NCBI GenBank assembly: GCA_036261625.1
Contig: DATAKL010000064.1
Span: 1-64,000 of the forward strand
Reading direction: 5' to 3'
DNA from: JAAXKN01 sp036261625
GTDB taxonomy: Bacteria > Bacteroidota > Ignavibacteria > Ignavibacteriales > SURF-24
DNA length: 64,000 nt
The notes beneath the pieces were generated by a model, which saw only the letters and a program-made list of their open reading frames with translations, ran no database searches and was not told the DNA's origin. Made by a program: the position numbers and the translations under genes. Shown here piece after piece: positions 56,175 to 64,000 of this stretch. Every line of letters starts with the position of its first letter. Position 1 is the first letter of the stretch.

Positions 56175-56282
56175 GATGTCAGGAACCACTTCCTGACATC
56201 CTTCGCGAGCCATTCTGGCGAGCGGGATTATTTTCATGGGATGGGGCACATGGAATGGCGCCAGGAAATGGTTCCTGGCGCC
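56175..56282. repeat. Paired palindromic element, CAGGAA type
   Basis: GATGTCAGGAA-CCAC-TTCCTGACATC (56175-56200) and GGCGCCAGGAA-ATGG-TTCCTGGCGCC (56257-56282), two hairpins sharing the CAGGAA core. They lie between the nitronate monooxygenase stop and the thioredoxin start; the second may also end transcription. Confidence 0.8.
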
Positions 56283-56285
56283 GCA

Positions 56286-57236
56286 CTATCCCCCGCAGGG
56301 AAGATTCTGGCAGGCCTCGTCAAATTCACGCATGAGCCTTTCAAATAATGTTTTTACTGTGGGGATGTCTTTTATTATTCCAACGCCCTGGCCGGCTTCC
56401 ATCATTCCCTGAGCCAAGTCGCCTTCAAAGATTCCCATGCGCTCACGCTTTTTTCCCAGTAGCTCTTTTAACTCTTCAATGCCGGCCCCAGAACTTTCCG
56501 CCGACTGCACCTTGTCGGTGTACTCGTTTTTAAGCGTCCTTACAAGTCCGATCTTTTTGAGTATCAGAACAGTATCGGTATCCTTTGCCTCACAGATCCT
56601 TTTTTTGTATTCCGGGTGTGCGGAGGATTCTTCTGTAACGGCAAAGCGGGTTCCTATCTGCACCCCTTCTGCTCCAAGGGACATTGCAGCCAGTATGCCG
56701 CGCCCGTCGGCAATTCCGCCCGCGGCCATTACTGGAATATGAAGATTGTCCTTAAGCTGCGGAATGAGTGTCAGTGTTGTAAGTTCGTCAAGACCGTCGT
56801 GGCCGCCGGCTTCAACTCCTTCACCCACCACAGCGTCGCAGCCCACACTTTCAGCCTTAAGTGCAAACTTAAGTGAAGGCACAACGTGGATGACAGCAAT
56901 GTCGTGCTTTTTTAATTCCTCGATAAACTTGCCCGGATGACCGGCCGAGGAGAAAACGATTTTTACATCCTCTTCAATCACGGCTCTTACAAGTTCTGAG
57001 GCGTCTTCACGCAGAAGGGGAATGTTGACTCCAAAAGGCCTGGCAGTTGCGGCTTTGCACTTTTTTATTTGCTCTCTTAAAAGTTCCGGCTTCATGGAGC
57101 CGGCCCCGATTAAGCCCAGCCCCCCGCATTCGGATACAGCCGAGGCGAGCCTCCAGCCAGAGACCCATACCATTCCAGCCTGAATGACCGGATACTCAAT
57201 ATTAAAGAGTTCTGTTATGCGGTTTTTAATTTTCAT
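56286..57236 (-). CDS. Nitronate monooxygenase-like flavoprotein
   Basis: 316 residues; start at 57236 (MKIKNRITELF) preferred over an in-frame codon 11 residues upstream. FMN TIM-barrel of the 2-nitropropane dioxygenase/FabK family: YPVIQAGMVWVS, ECGGLGLIGAGS, GVNIPL, VVGEGVEAGGHDG with the catalytic-type His, PVMAAGGIADGRG and GAEGVQIGTRFAVTEES. May oxidise nitronates or act as an enoyl-reductase-like protein; the two cannot be separated by these motifs alone. Confidence 0.88.
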   Translation of the reverse strand: MKIKNRITELFNIEYPVIQAGMVWVSGWRLASAVSECGGLGLIGAGSMKPELLREQIKKCKAATARPFGVNIPLLREDASELVRAVIEEDVKIVFSSAGHPGKFIEELKKHDIAVIHVVPSLKFALKAESVGCDAVVGEGVEAGGHDGLDELTTLTLIPQLKDNLHIPVMAAGGIADGRGILAAMSLGAEGVQIGTRFAVTEESSAHPEYKKRICEAKDTDTVLILKKIGLVRTLKNEYTDKVQSAESSGAGIEELKELLGKKRERMGIFEGDLAQGMMEAGQGVGIIKDIPTVKTLFERLMREFDEACQNLPCGG

Positions 57237-57252
57237 GCCGTTAAAATAACAA

Positions 57253-57289
57253 ATCCTGAACAAATACAAATAATAATTTTGTTCAGGAT
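57253..57289 (-). terminator. Possible terminator after the small coiled-coil lipoprotein
   Basis: ATCCTGAACAAA pairs with TTTGTTCAGGAT; read on the minus strand it is followed by TTGTTATTTT and then the next start. The sparse T tract makes this less certain. Confidence 0.45.
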
Positions 57290-57326
57290 CAGCTGCACCT
57301 TTCCAGTGTAAAGTATTTTCAGGTTA

Positions 57327-57761
57327 TCAGAATGAACGGGCTATCTGCGGCTCTTTTTCTTTAGTCTTTGGCTTCATCTCCGCGATTTTCCTCTGCAGTA
57401 TGGATATCTTTTCCTCTCCTTTGGAAATCACATCCTGCAGCTTTGAAATCCGGGTTCTGCACTTTTTATCCACAAGGGCGAGGCTTTTGATCTCGCTTTT
57501 GCAGTGATTCAGGTGTCTGGTAAAGCCGTCAAGTTTAGCCTGCAGGCCATCCTGGAATTTAGGATTCTCCAGCTCTCTTTCAATTATTGAGGCGAGCTGC
57601 CCGGTAAATACGGAGAGCGTATCGTTGATTTTATCGATCTGAGCTATTGTCCTTGTAATGCTTTCCTCAGTCCTGGTCTTCTTCAGCAGTGAAGGTTTTT
57701 CCCTTCTGCTGCAGCCCGGGGCAATAAGAAAGACTGCCAATAGAAAAATGGCATACTTCAT
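57327..57761 (-). CDS. Coiled-coil lipoprotein, unknown function
   Basis: 144 residues from the ATG at 57761, preceded by GAGGAGGG. Lipoprotein signal MKYAIFLLAVFLIAPGC; the remainder is a charged helical coiled coil (TIAQIDKINDTLSVFTGQLASIIEREL...) with two internal cysteines and a lysine-rich end. No family recognised. The adjacent 288-base gap (57762-58049) holds a hairpin at 57998-58033 and no convincing gene. Confidence 0.7.
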   Translation of the reverse strand: MKYAIFLLAVFLIAPGCSRREKPSLLKKTRTEESITRTIAQIDKINDTLSVFTGQLASIIERELENPKFQDGLQAKLDGFTRHLNHCKSEIKSLALVDKKCRTRISKLQDVISKGEEKISILQRKIAEMKPKTKEKEPQIARSF

Positions 57762-57997
57762 AAATCCCTCCTCATTGCACACAAAAAAATATGCCCTGGT
57801 TAACATAAAAAACACGGCACAGTTCAACTAACAATTAAGGGATACTGACAAACATTCGGAATGGAGGCTTAACCGGGTAACATAATAATGTATATTTATT
57901 TGGTGCTACATGCAAGTATCGCAGTCACAAATATCCGGGGTTACGAAGGTAAAATGAAGAATTGAACTTACAGGGAAGTACGGCCTGAGAGATAAAG

Positions 57998-58033
57998 CTA
58001 TGCCCGGCTCATACGCATTTAAGCCGGGCATAG
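57998..58033. terminator. Strong hairpin after the HAD phosphatase gene
   Basis: CTATGCCCGGCT pairs perfectly with AGCCGGGCATAG, loop of 12 bases. T tract follows on the plus strand; on the minus strand it is 17 bases past the phosphatase stop and is followed by CTTTATC. Confidence 0.7.
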
Positions 58034-58049
58034 TTTTTAAAAATTATAT

Positions 58050-58715
58050 CTAATTTATCAGATAAAGATAATTGGGAAGCTTAACTTTTATGCCCGTGTA
58101 TGCGCCCTTAAGGTCACTCCATTGATCGCCCACGCAGCCTTCAATCCTGTAGCCCATATTAGTAAGCACAATGCGCTCGATGCTTTTGAAGTTCTCAGCC
58201 GGTGCCTTCAGCATATTATCCGGGCGCACGATGAGAGTATCAAATGTTGCATAGCCCGCCTCCTTGAGGTTTTTGTATGTGGCATCGTACTGCGCGCGGG
58301 TTCTTCCGGAAATGAAAATTATGTGAAACTTCCTGCCCGCCAGGTAGTTGTATAAATCTTTTACCTCATCAATTGCAGGAGCCTTTGCCTCCAGGATCCA
58401 CTTATTCCACAGGTCGGTAACATATCCGAAGTCCATGCTCTTAATTACGGGATAATTTGAAAGCACCGTCTCGTCAATGTCAAAGACTATGGCCGAGCTG
58501 TCCCGGACGTTCACTTTATCGAAATCCTTCATGGCATTACTGACTGCTTCAAGAAGATCTTTATCGTACTCTCCTGAATCGTAATAGTAACTCACTTCAT
58601 TTTTTGCGATGCCAAGGTTAACGAGCTTCGGAGCCGAGGAGCACCCGGCAGCTATTACTGCAGCTGTTATGGCTAACACAAGAGAACTGATTCCACGGAC
58701 ATTTAAGTAATTCAT
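58050..58715 (-). CDS. HAD-family acid phosphatase lipoprotein
   Basis: 221 residues from the ATG at 58715; a TTG four codons upstream is less likely. Lipoprotein signal ending in IAAGC. Class IIIB HAD motifs: FDIDETVLSN (nucleophile Asp), FISGRT, a Lys in SIERIV region and GDQWSDL. Related to e(P4)-type surface acid phosphatases that release phosphate from nucleotides. Confidence 0.88.
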   Translation of the reverse strand: MNYLNVRGISSLVLAITAAVIAAGCSSAPKLVNLGIAKNEVSYYYDSGEYDKDLLEAVSNAMKDFDKVNVRDSSAIVFDIDETVLSNYPVIKSMDFGYVTDLWNKWILEAKAPAIDEVKDLYNYLAGRKFHIIFISGRTRAQYDATYKNLKEAGYATFDTLIVRPDNMLKAPAENFKSIERIVLTNMGYRIEGCVGDQWSDLKGAYTGIKVKLPNYLYLIN

Positions 58716-58773
58716 AAAAAGTCCCAACTCAGATTTTTAAAGGAACCAAAGTTACGAAACATTTAAGAAAATA

Positions 58774-58820
58774 AAAAACGGGCGGACCAGCTTCCCATTT
58801 TGGGGAAGATGATTCGCCCG
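58774..58820 (-). terminator. Terminator after hslU
   Basis: Minus strand: CGGGCG...ATCTTCCCC, loop AAAA, GGGAAG...CGCCCG followed by TTTTTTAT. Ends the hslVU unit. Confidence 0.8.
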
Positions 58821-58837
58821 CATAAGATCGGTTTATA

Positions 58838-60214
58838 CTAAAGGATATACTTACTGAGATCTCTGTTCTGGACTATTCTTTCAAGTTTATCCTTAACCAT
58901 TTTGCCATTGATCATTACCCTGGAAGAAGGCATCTGGTCGGGAACGTTAAAGAGAATGTCATCGAGAAGAGTTGTGAGAATTGTGTGGAGCCTTCTTGCC
59001 CCTATGTTTTCCACCTGCTCGTTGACGATTGTGGCAATGCGGGCAACTTCCTTTATTCCGTCTTCAAGGAATTCAACTTCCACGCCTTCAGTCTGAAGTA
59101 AAGCCGAATACTGTTTCAGAAGAGCATTCTGCGGAATAGTAAGTATTTTTATGAAGTCGTCTTCTGTCAGGCTCTTTAATTCCACGCGGATAGGGAAACG
59201 TCCCTGAAGTTCGGGTATCAGATCCGATGGCTTTGAAACGTGGAAAGCGCCCGATGCAATAAACAAAATGTGGTCGGTCTTAACCACCCCGTACTTTGTA
59301 TTAATGCTCGATCCTTCCACAATCGGGAGTAAGTCTCTCTGCACGCCTTCGCGCGATACGTCGGGGCCCTGCCCCTTGCCGCCTCCGGCAATTTTATCTA
59401 TCTCATCTATAAATACAATGCCTGAATCCTGCACGCGCGTAATGGCTTCTTTCTGTACGGCCTCCATATCGATGAGCTTCTGGGCTTCTTCCTGCGCAAT
59501 TACGGCGCGGGCTTCCTTAATGGGGGTTTTCCTTTTCTTCTTTTTCTTGGGCATAATGTTGCTCATTATTTCCTGTATGTTTATGCCCATATCGTCAAAG
59601 CCGAAAGGTCCTAACACCTGCATTCCGACCCCGCCCTGTGCCGAGGAGGTATCGAACTCCACCAGTTTGTCGTCGAGCTCACCGTTGCGCAGTTTCTGCC
59701 TCATCCATTCGCGTGTCTTCTGGTTCTGAAACGCCTCGTCGGGCTCCTCGCTCGTTTCCTGCGGCGTTGTGCTCGGCTTTTTAACAGGCGGAATAAGCAG
59801 ATCGAGGATTTTTTCCTCAGCTATTCTTTCTGCTTTTTCCTGAACCTCGCTGGTTTTTTCAGATCTTACCATTGTAACAGCAAGCTCCGTAAGGTCGCGT
59901 ATCATGGATTCAACGTCGCGCCCCACGTAGCCGACCTCAGTATACTTTGAGGCTTCAACTTTAATGAAAGGTGCGCCCGAGAGTTTTGCCAGGCGGCGTG
60001 CAATTTCTGTTTTGCCGACGCCTGTAGGTCCAATTAAAATTATATTGTTCGGAAGAATCTCTTCTTTCATTTTTTCTTCCACCTGCTGCCTTCTCCAGCG
60101 GTTTCGCAGTGCAATTGCAACTGCGCGCTTGGCGTCATCCTGCCCGATTATGAATTTATCGAGCTCCTTTACGATCTGTGTCGGCGTCAGGTTTTTCATT
60201 AAATCATTTTTCAT
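58838..60214 (-). CDS. hslU: HslU, ATPase of the HslUV protease
   Basis: 458 residues. AAA+ unfoldase; Walker A GPTGVGKTE at 62-70, Walker B GIVFIDEIDKIAGG, the GYVGRDVES pore region, sensor ARRLHTILTTLL and the C-terminal RDLSKYIL tail that docks into HslV. The variable I domain (about 140-250) contains a basic KKKKKRKTP stretch. An in-frame ATG five codons downstream is an alternative start. Lies 49 bases after hslV. Confidence 0.96.
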   Translation of the reverse strand: MKNDLMKNLTPTQIVKELDKFIIGQDDAKRAVAIALRNRWRRQQVEEKMKEEILPNNIILIGPTGVGKTEIARRLAKLSGAPFIKVEASKYTEVGYVGRDVESMIRDLTELAVTMVRSEKTSEVQEKAERIAEEKILDLLIPPVKKPSTTPQETSEEPDEAFQNQKTREWMRQKLRNGELDDKLVEFDTSSAQGGVGMQVLGPFGFDDMGINIQEIMSNIMPKKKKKRKTPIKEARAVIAQEEAQKLIDMEAVQKEAITRVQDSGIVFIDEIDKIAGGGKGQGPDVSREGVQRDLLPIVEGSSINTKYGVVKTDHILFIASGAFHVSKPSDLIPELQGRFPIRVELKSLTEDDFIKILTIPQNALLKQYSALLQTEGVEVEFLEDGIKEVARIATIVNEQVENIGARRLHTILTTLLDDILFNVPDQMPSSRVMINGKMVKDKLERIVQNRDLSKYIL

Positions 60215-60263
60215 TTTATAAAAATCCGTTTTAATTCTTATTTAATTTTCTTCGTGTTGTTAT

Positions 60264-60809
60264 TCAGTCTTCAGCAATGGTTTCAACGCTTATCTTGTCA
60301 TTTGTATAAATACAAATATCCGCCGCTGTTTTCAAGGCTTCTGTTACTATCTCTTTGGTCGAAAGGCTGCTGTACTTTTTCAGCATCTTTGCTGCGGCAA
60401 GCGCATACATTCCGCCTGAACCTATGGCAACAATGTTGTCTTCGGGTTCAATGACGTCTCCGGTACCCGACACAATATAGGCCTGATCCTGCGAGAGAAC
60501 TGCCAGCATTGCCTCAAGGCGCCTTAAGTACTTGTCTGTCCGCCAGTCCTTTGCAAGTTCAACCGCCGCGCGGCCCACGTTGCCCCTGTACTGCTCAAGC
60601 TTTTCTTCAAAGCGCTCGAGCAGAGTAAATGCATCGGCTGCGCTGCCTGCAAACCCGCAGAGCACTTTACCGTTATAGAGTTTTCTTATTTTCATGGAAT
60701 TGTGTTTAACAACCGTATTGCCGAGCGTAACCTGTCCGTCGCCTCCGATGGCAGCTACGCCGTTATGAACAACGCCAAGTATTGTGGTTGAGCGAATTTT
60801 CTGACCCAC
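60264..60809 (-). CDS. hslV: HslV, proteolytic subunit of HslUV
   Basis: 181 residues. Proteasome-beta-like threonine protease. STTILGVVHNGVAAIGGDGQVTLG shows the mature N-terminal Thr after a short propeptide MGQKIRS, and KVLCGFAGSAADAFTLLERFE matches the family. Forms a dodecamer activated by HslU. Confidence 0.96.
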   Translation of the reverse strand: MGQKIRSTTILGVVHNGVAAIGGDGQVTLGNTVVKHNSMKIRKLYNGKVLCGFAGSAADAFTLLERFEEKLEQYRGNVGRAAVELAKDWRTDKYLRRLEAMLAVLSQDQAYIVSGTGDVIEPEDNIVAIGSGGMYALAAAKMLKKYSSLSTKEIVTEALKTAADICIYTNDKISVETIAED

Positions 60810-60968
60810 TTTTATCTCCTGTTGTTTTATGCGTTAATTTAGGATTGAAGCCTGTAATTTTCCGGATCCTTAATGCAGCAAAGCTTTTGTGCATTAAATT
60901 AGGATCACGGGAAAGCTTCGTATCCTATCAATATAACAAATTAAAGATTCAAAAATATCCAAATGTCC

Positions 60969-61003
60969 CCGTGCAAAGACAGTCTTAAACTGTCTTTGCA
61001 CGG
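60969..61003 (-). terminator. Hairpin after the peptidylprolyl isomerase gene
   Basis: CCGTGCAAAGACAGT and ACTGTCTTTGCACGG form a perfect 15-base stem with a five-base loop, 22 bases past the isomerase stop. The T tract is weak in either direction. Confidence 0.65.
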
Positions 61004-61024
61004 AAATAAACCATATCTACTAAT

Positions 61025-62878
61025 TTAAGGTAAATTTGCCTTATATTCTAACCAGGGGTCTACCCATTCGGTAAAAGGGGCGGTCATGGGCACGGCAGGA
61101 AGCTTTCCCCCGAAACCCATGAAGCGGTAGGTAAACATGGGAATGTTCACAACCTGTGTCGACTCGAGTGCTTTTTCGTTAATTTTGAGGCCGTACTCGC
61201 CGGCAAGTTTAACGGTGTAGTTTACAACGGATTTGTAAGCTTTTTGTGTCGAGAGGCTCTTTTTAATGGAATCCTTAAGTTCAGAAAAAGGCTTGTCCAC
61301 ATGCGTAGAGTCTTCCTTCTTGGCTATAACCTTAAAGATGGAGTATCCTTCGGGCACTTTTAAGGGACCGTATACGTCTCCAACGGCCATGGTTGAAGCA
61401 ATTCGGCCGATTTCACCATGCTCGTTTTGAGAAAAGAAGTCTGTTTCGCCGCCGGACTTTGCTGCAGATTCGCGCTTTGAGTACATGCGTGCCAGTTCAT
61501 GCATGTCTCTGTCTTTCTTAATTTCATCGAGCACTTTCTCTGCAACTTCAAGGCTGTCGGTCAGAACCTCAACAATTTTCACCTTTGATGCAGGTGCCGA
61601 ACCCTCTTCCATTTTATGGAAATACTGCAGGGCTTCTTCATCTGTAACGTTCGAAGAATCTTTGAATTGCGACCTCAGCAGCTGTGAAAGGTAGTTATCC
61701 TTCCACATTTCAAGCGACCTTTTTACCTCCGGCATGTTCTCGAGGCCCCGCTTATATCCCTCGCGTGTAAGGAGTTCATTTTCAACGTACTTCTTAACGA
61801 GCCTGTTAAAGATCTGGAAGATTTCTTTGGTCTCAGCATTCTGAATGCTGAAGCCTTCCATTGCAAACTCTTCAATGAACTGACCCAGGCTTACGGGATC
61901 CTTTTCAAACTCTACGAAGTCTGCTTTCAGCTCATCCGGGCTGAATGCACCTTTAAGCTTCAGAAGATCAGGGGGCTGAAGAAAAACCAGGTCGCTGTCG
62001 GAAATCCTGTCTGTGTACTTTTTCTCCTTAATGATGCTTACAAGATTATCTGCAAGCTTCTTAAATATCCTGCTGTTGATGTTAACCTTCTGATGGGAGA
62101 AGAAACTGCGGTAGAACTGCTGGTATCTTCTGGCAGTCGCCCTTTCGTTGGTGATCTTCTTTACAAGCTGTTCCACCTTCTGCTGATCCTTCGGATCCTG
62201 GCGAAGCTGAACTATATCCTTAAGGCGGAATATGCACCAGCCGTTGGGAGTAAAAACGGGGGAAGTATACTGCCCGACCATGAGACTGTAGATTTCATCT
62301 TCGACGGCTTCTTCCATAAGTCCGTATGAAACTGTAAGGGTATCCATCCCGCGGCTTCCCTCAGCCTTAAGAATGGAATCAAAAGAGGTTCCTTTCTTAA
62401 GGAGCTCATACTTCTGGTTAATATCCTTTTCGGAGCCGCTTATGAGGTAGTCTGTTTTGTAGGCAAAGCGGGTTCTTAAGTATCCCTTTGCCTCTTCCTC
62501 GTCGGGCACTTGGGTCTTCTGTTTAATTTCCACCTGCCAGAGGGCATCTCTCACGTACATTTTTTCCAGAGAGTTAAAAGCCATTTTAATTGCCTTTGCC
62601 GTATCTAGCCCCATGTCGTGTGCCTTTAAGGCCCAGAGCTTTTCTGCAATAACCGTGTAAAGAAAGCCTTCTTTAAGATCTTCCGGCGCCGTTTTTTTGG
62701 GAGGGCGCGGCCACGGGGTCATTTCAAATCTTTCCAGGAACTCTTCCCTTGTAATCTTACTCTTGCCCGCACTGGCCAGTGCCTGCTGGTCATCATTTGC
62801 CTGTGCCATGAGCTTTGTGGGGCACAGCATAACAGCTGCACAAAATAAAACTGCACAAAATAAAAAAGCTTTTTTCAT
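61025..62878 (-). CDS. SurA/PpiC-type periplasmic peptidylprolyl isomerase
   Basis: 617 residues. Signal peptide ends near KLMAQA. A helical N-terminal chaperone-like region is followed by a PpiC rotamase domain at about 425-525 (ASKVKIVEVLTDSLEVAEKVLDEI, ELARMYSKRESAAKSGGETDFFSQNE, GPLKVPEGYSIFKV). Probably aids outer-membrane protein folding. Only one rotamase domain is clear; a degenerate one may lie near residues 130-230. Confidence 0.88.
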   Translation of the reverse strand: MKKAFLFCAVLFCAAVMLCPTKLMAQANDDQQALASAGKSKITREEFLERFEMTPWPRPPKKTAPEDLKEGFLYTVIAEKLWALKAHDMGLDTAKAIKMAFNSLEKMYVRDALWQVEIKQKTQVPDEEEAKGYLRTRFAYKTDYLISGSEKDINQKYELLKKGTSFDSILKAEGSRGMDTLTVSYGLMEEAVEDEIYSLMVGQYTSPVFTPNGWCIFRLKDIVQLRQDPKDQQKVEQLVKKITNERATARRYQQFYRSFFSHQKVNINSRIFKKLADNLVSIIKEKKYTDRISDSDLVFLQPPDLLKLKGAFSPDELKADFVEFEKDPVSLGQFIEEFAMEGFSIQNAETKEIFQIFNRLVKKYVENELLTREGYKRGLENMPEVKRSLEMWKDNYLSQLLRSQFKDSSNVTDEEALQYFHKMEEGSAPASKVKIVEVLTDSLEVAEKVLDEIKKDRDMHELARMYSKRESAAKSGGETDFFSQNEHGEIGRIASTMAVGDVYGPLKVPEGYSIFKVIAKKEDSTHVDKPFSELKDSIKKSLSTQKAYKSVVNYTVKLAGEYGLKINEKALESTQVVNIPMFTYRFMGFGGKLPAVPMTAPFTEWVDPWLEYKANLP

Positions 62879-62888
62879 TTTTATAGTA

Positions 62889-63524
62889 TTAGGTTTGATT
62901 CTTCCACTTAAACTTAAACGGAATTATTCTGGATACTCTTTTCATATACACGGCGTACTCTGAACCGAACTTTTCAAGAAGTTTTCTTTCCTCATAGACA
63001 GAGCCGGCGTAAAAATAAGCGCTGATACAGACAAAAGAAACCAGATAAAAAAGATCCATCTGAGGCCTCAGGCCCAGGAACAGTATTGTAAAAAGATAAA
63101 CCGGGTGACGGCTTATCTTATAAAGCCCGCTGGTAACTAAAGTTCCTTTTTCATCCAGATCCTCCGCGCTGTAAGTGCCGTTATACCACCTTATGATCTG
63201 TTTAATTCCGAGGAATTCCAGGAGATCGAAACTTGTAAAGGACCAGATGAGGAATATGAGGCTTATAATCTGAAGAACAAAGATAATAATGTCAAAAGGA
63301 GTATTTAAGTCATAAATAATTATATCGGGTTTGGGGACAAACTCCAGGAGGAGCATGAAAAGAAAAAAGGAGACCAGGTTGTAGAGCATTCTGTAGAATG
63401 CAACATAGTCTCCATACTTTTCTGCAACTATCGTTTTAAGCTTCCGGGATGCAAGAAGCGAGTGCACGAGGCCGAAAAGGAAATAGGCAAAAACTATTAC
63501 AACAACGTCCCCTAAAAGGCTCAT
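62889..63524 (-). CDS. Membrane methyltransferase-like protein (ICMT/NnrU type)
   Basis: 211 residues with five to six hydrophobic helices. LVTSGLYKISRHPVYLFTILFLGLRP and VYEERKLLEKFGSEYAVYMKRVSRIIP are the signature of isoprenylcysteine methyltransferase-like/PEMT proteins; the N-terminal half resembles NnrU. Lipid or quinone methylation is possible but unproven. Its ATG overlaps the rpoN stop by four bases. Confidence 0.8.
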   Translation of the reverse strand: MSLLGDVVVIVFAYFLFGLVHSLLASRKLKTIVAEKYGDYVAFYRMLYNLVSFFLFMLLLEFVPKPDIIIYDLNTPFDIIIFVLQIISLIFLIWSFTSFDLLEFLGIKQIIRWYNGTYSAEDLDEKGTLVTSGLYKISRHPVYLFTILFLGLRPQMDLFYLVSFVCISAYFYAGSVYEERKLLEKFGSEYAVYMKRVSRIIPFKFKWKNQT

Positions 63525-64000
63525 AGCTCTTTGCGCAGGCGTGCAACCGGAATTCTCAGCTGTTCCCTGTACTTGGCTACTGTTCTGCGTGCAATATGAA
63601 TACCCTTTTCGTTGAGCATTTCGGCAATCTTGTCGTCGCTAAAAGGCGCATTTTTGGTCTCACTGTCGCATATCTCCTTAATGAGCTCCTTGATGTGCTT
63701 GTTGGAGATCTCCTCGCCGTCATCGGTCGAAAGTCCCTCACTGAAGAAATACTTCAGCTCGTGAATGCCTACGGGGCTCTGGACATACTTGCCGTTTACG
63801 ACCCTGCTGATAGTGGATATATCCATTCCGATCTCCTCGGCGATATCTTTATATATCATAGGCCTTAAGGCCTTGGGGCCGTATTCAAAGAAATTGTACT
63901 GCTTTTCAACAATGGCGCGCATGATCTTCATGAGAGTCTCCCGGCGCTGCTGAATTGAGGCGATAAACCATTTGGCCGACTCGAATTTCTCCCTCAGGAA
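63521..64000 (-). CDS. rpoN: RNA polymerase sigma-54 factor, C-terminal part (runs off the window)
   Basis: 159 residues visible; the N-terminus lies beyond position 64000. The ARRTVAKYR RpoN box and the helix-turn-helix preceding it (IYKDIAEEIGMDISTISRVVNGKYVQ) recognise the -24 and -12 promoter elements. The frame is open through the window end, so the gene is truncated only by the edge. Partner activators are outside the window. Confidence 0.95.
   Translation of the reverse strand, partial: FLREKFESAKWFIASIQQRRETLMKIMRAIVEKQYNFFEYGPKALRPMIYKDIAEEIGMDISTISRVVNGKYVQSPVGIHELKYFFSEGLSTDDGEEISNKHIKELIKEICDSETKNAPFSDDKIAEMLNEKGIHIARRTVAKYREQLRIPVARLRKEL

Noticed and set aside
57892..57960. Short 25-codon frame in the gap before the phosphatase terminator
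   Set aside because: No ribosome binding site, no helix or motif, and it is well within chance length.

Overview
The window looks like a chromosomal segment from an Ignavibacteria-like member of the Bacteroidota/Chlorobiota group. The clues are a secreted matrixin-like protein ending in the NYPNPFNPST...VILLK type of C-terminal sorting domain, lipoproteins and propeller proteins of the Bacteroidota kind, a DUF4159/DUF4175 pair, a DUF4954 protein, and a low frequency of strong Shine-Dalgarno sites. This placement is inference from gene content; no rRNA or tRNA gene was seen. All ordinary genes are intact, and no phage, insertion sequence, integrase or CRISPR array was found.

Layout. 1-4.4 kb: DinB-like protein, peptidase T, a CDF metal transporter, a secreted serine hydrolase and a 53-residue membrane peptide. 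4.5-9.1 kb: a palindromic repeat cluster, then DUF4175 and DUF4159 envelope proteins. 9.2-12.4 kb: an NhaD/CitMHS-like antiporter, a 43-residue membrane peptide, and pdxB overlapping a small hypothetical. 12.5-21 kb: a secreted zinc protease, two tandem secreted paralogues with duplicated upstream regions, and an HEGGH membrane protein. 21.5-31 kb: a minus-strand phenylacetate catabolic operon (paaABCD, paaG, an aldo/keto reductase, paaH, paaJ, paaY, paaZ). 31-36 kb: an M15 peptidase, a tiny Lmo0937-like protein, a DUF748 protein and alaS. 36-41.7 kb: two propeller lipoproteins flanking a mosaic matrixin protein in AT-rich DNA. 42-46.6 kb: an acyl carrier protein, an ADP-forming acyl-CoA ligase and a DUF4954 left-handed-helix protein in one operon. 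46.6-54 kb: NmrA-like, YbjQ-like, a giant adenylation-domain/GNAT protein and a multi-pass acyltransferase. 54-58.7 kb: a thioredoxin-NHL gene split by an in-frame stop, a nitronate monooxygenase-like protein and two lipoproteins. 58.8-64 kb: hslU, hslV, a SurA-like isomerase, a membrane methyltransferase-like protein and the 3' part of rpoN.

How the genes work together. The paa genes encode aerobic hybrid breakdown of phenylacetyl-CoA: epoxidation by PaaABC with PaaD, isomerisation by PaaG, ring opening by PaaZ, then beta-oxidation by PaaJ and PaaH. The ligase PaaK, reductase PaaE and hydratase PaaF are not in the window. HslV and HslU form an ATP-dependent protease. The ACP/ligase/DUF4954 operon suggests, but does not prove, an acyl-transfer pathway in which a carboxylic acid is activated, loaded on a dedicated carrier and passed to a hexapeptide-repeat protein.

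The most interesting items are that operon; the 1526-residue adenylation/unknown/GNAT protein; the nonsense codon that separates the two halves of an NHLRC2-like protein; the duplicated repeat-promoter-gene unit at 14.2-20.5 kb; an M6-like protease carrying the full metzincin motif; and at least five unrelated families of paired palindromes in the intergenic spaces.
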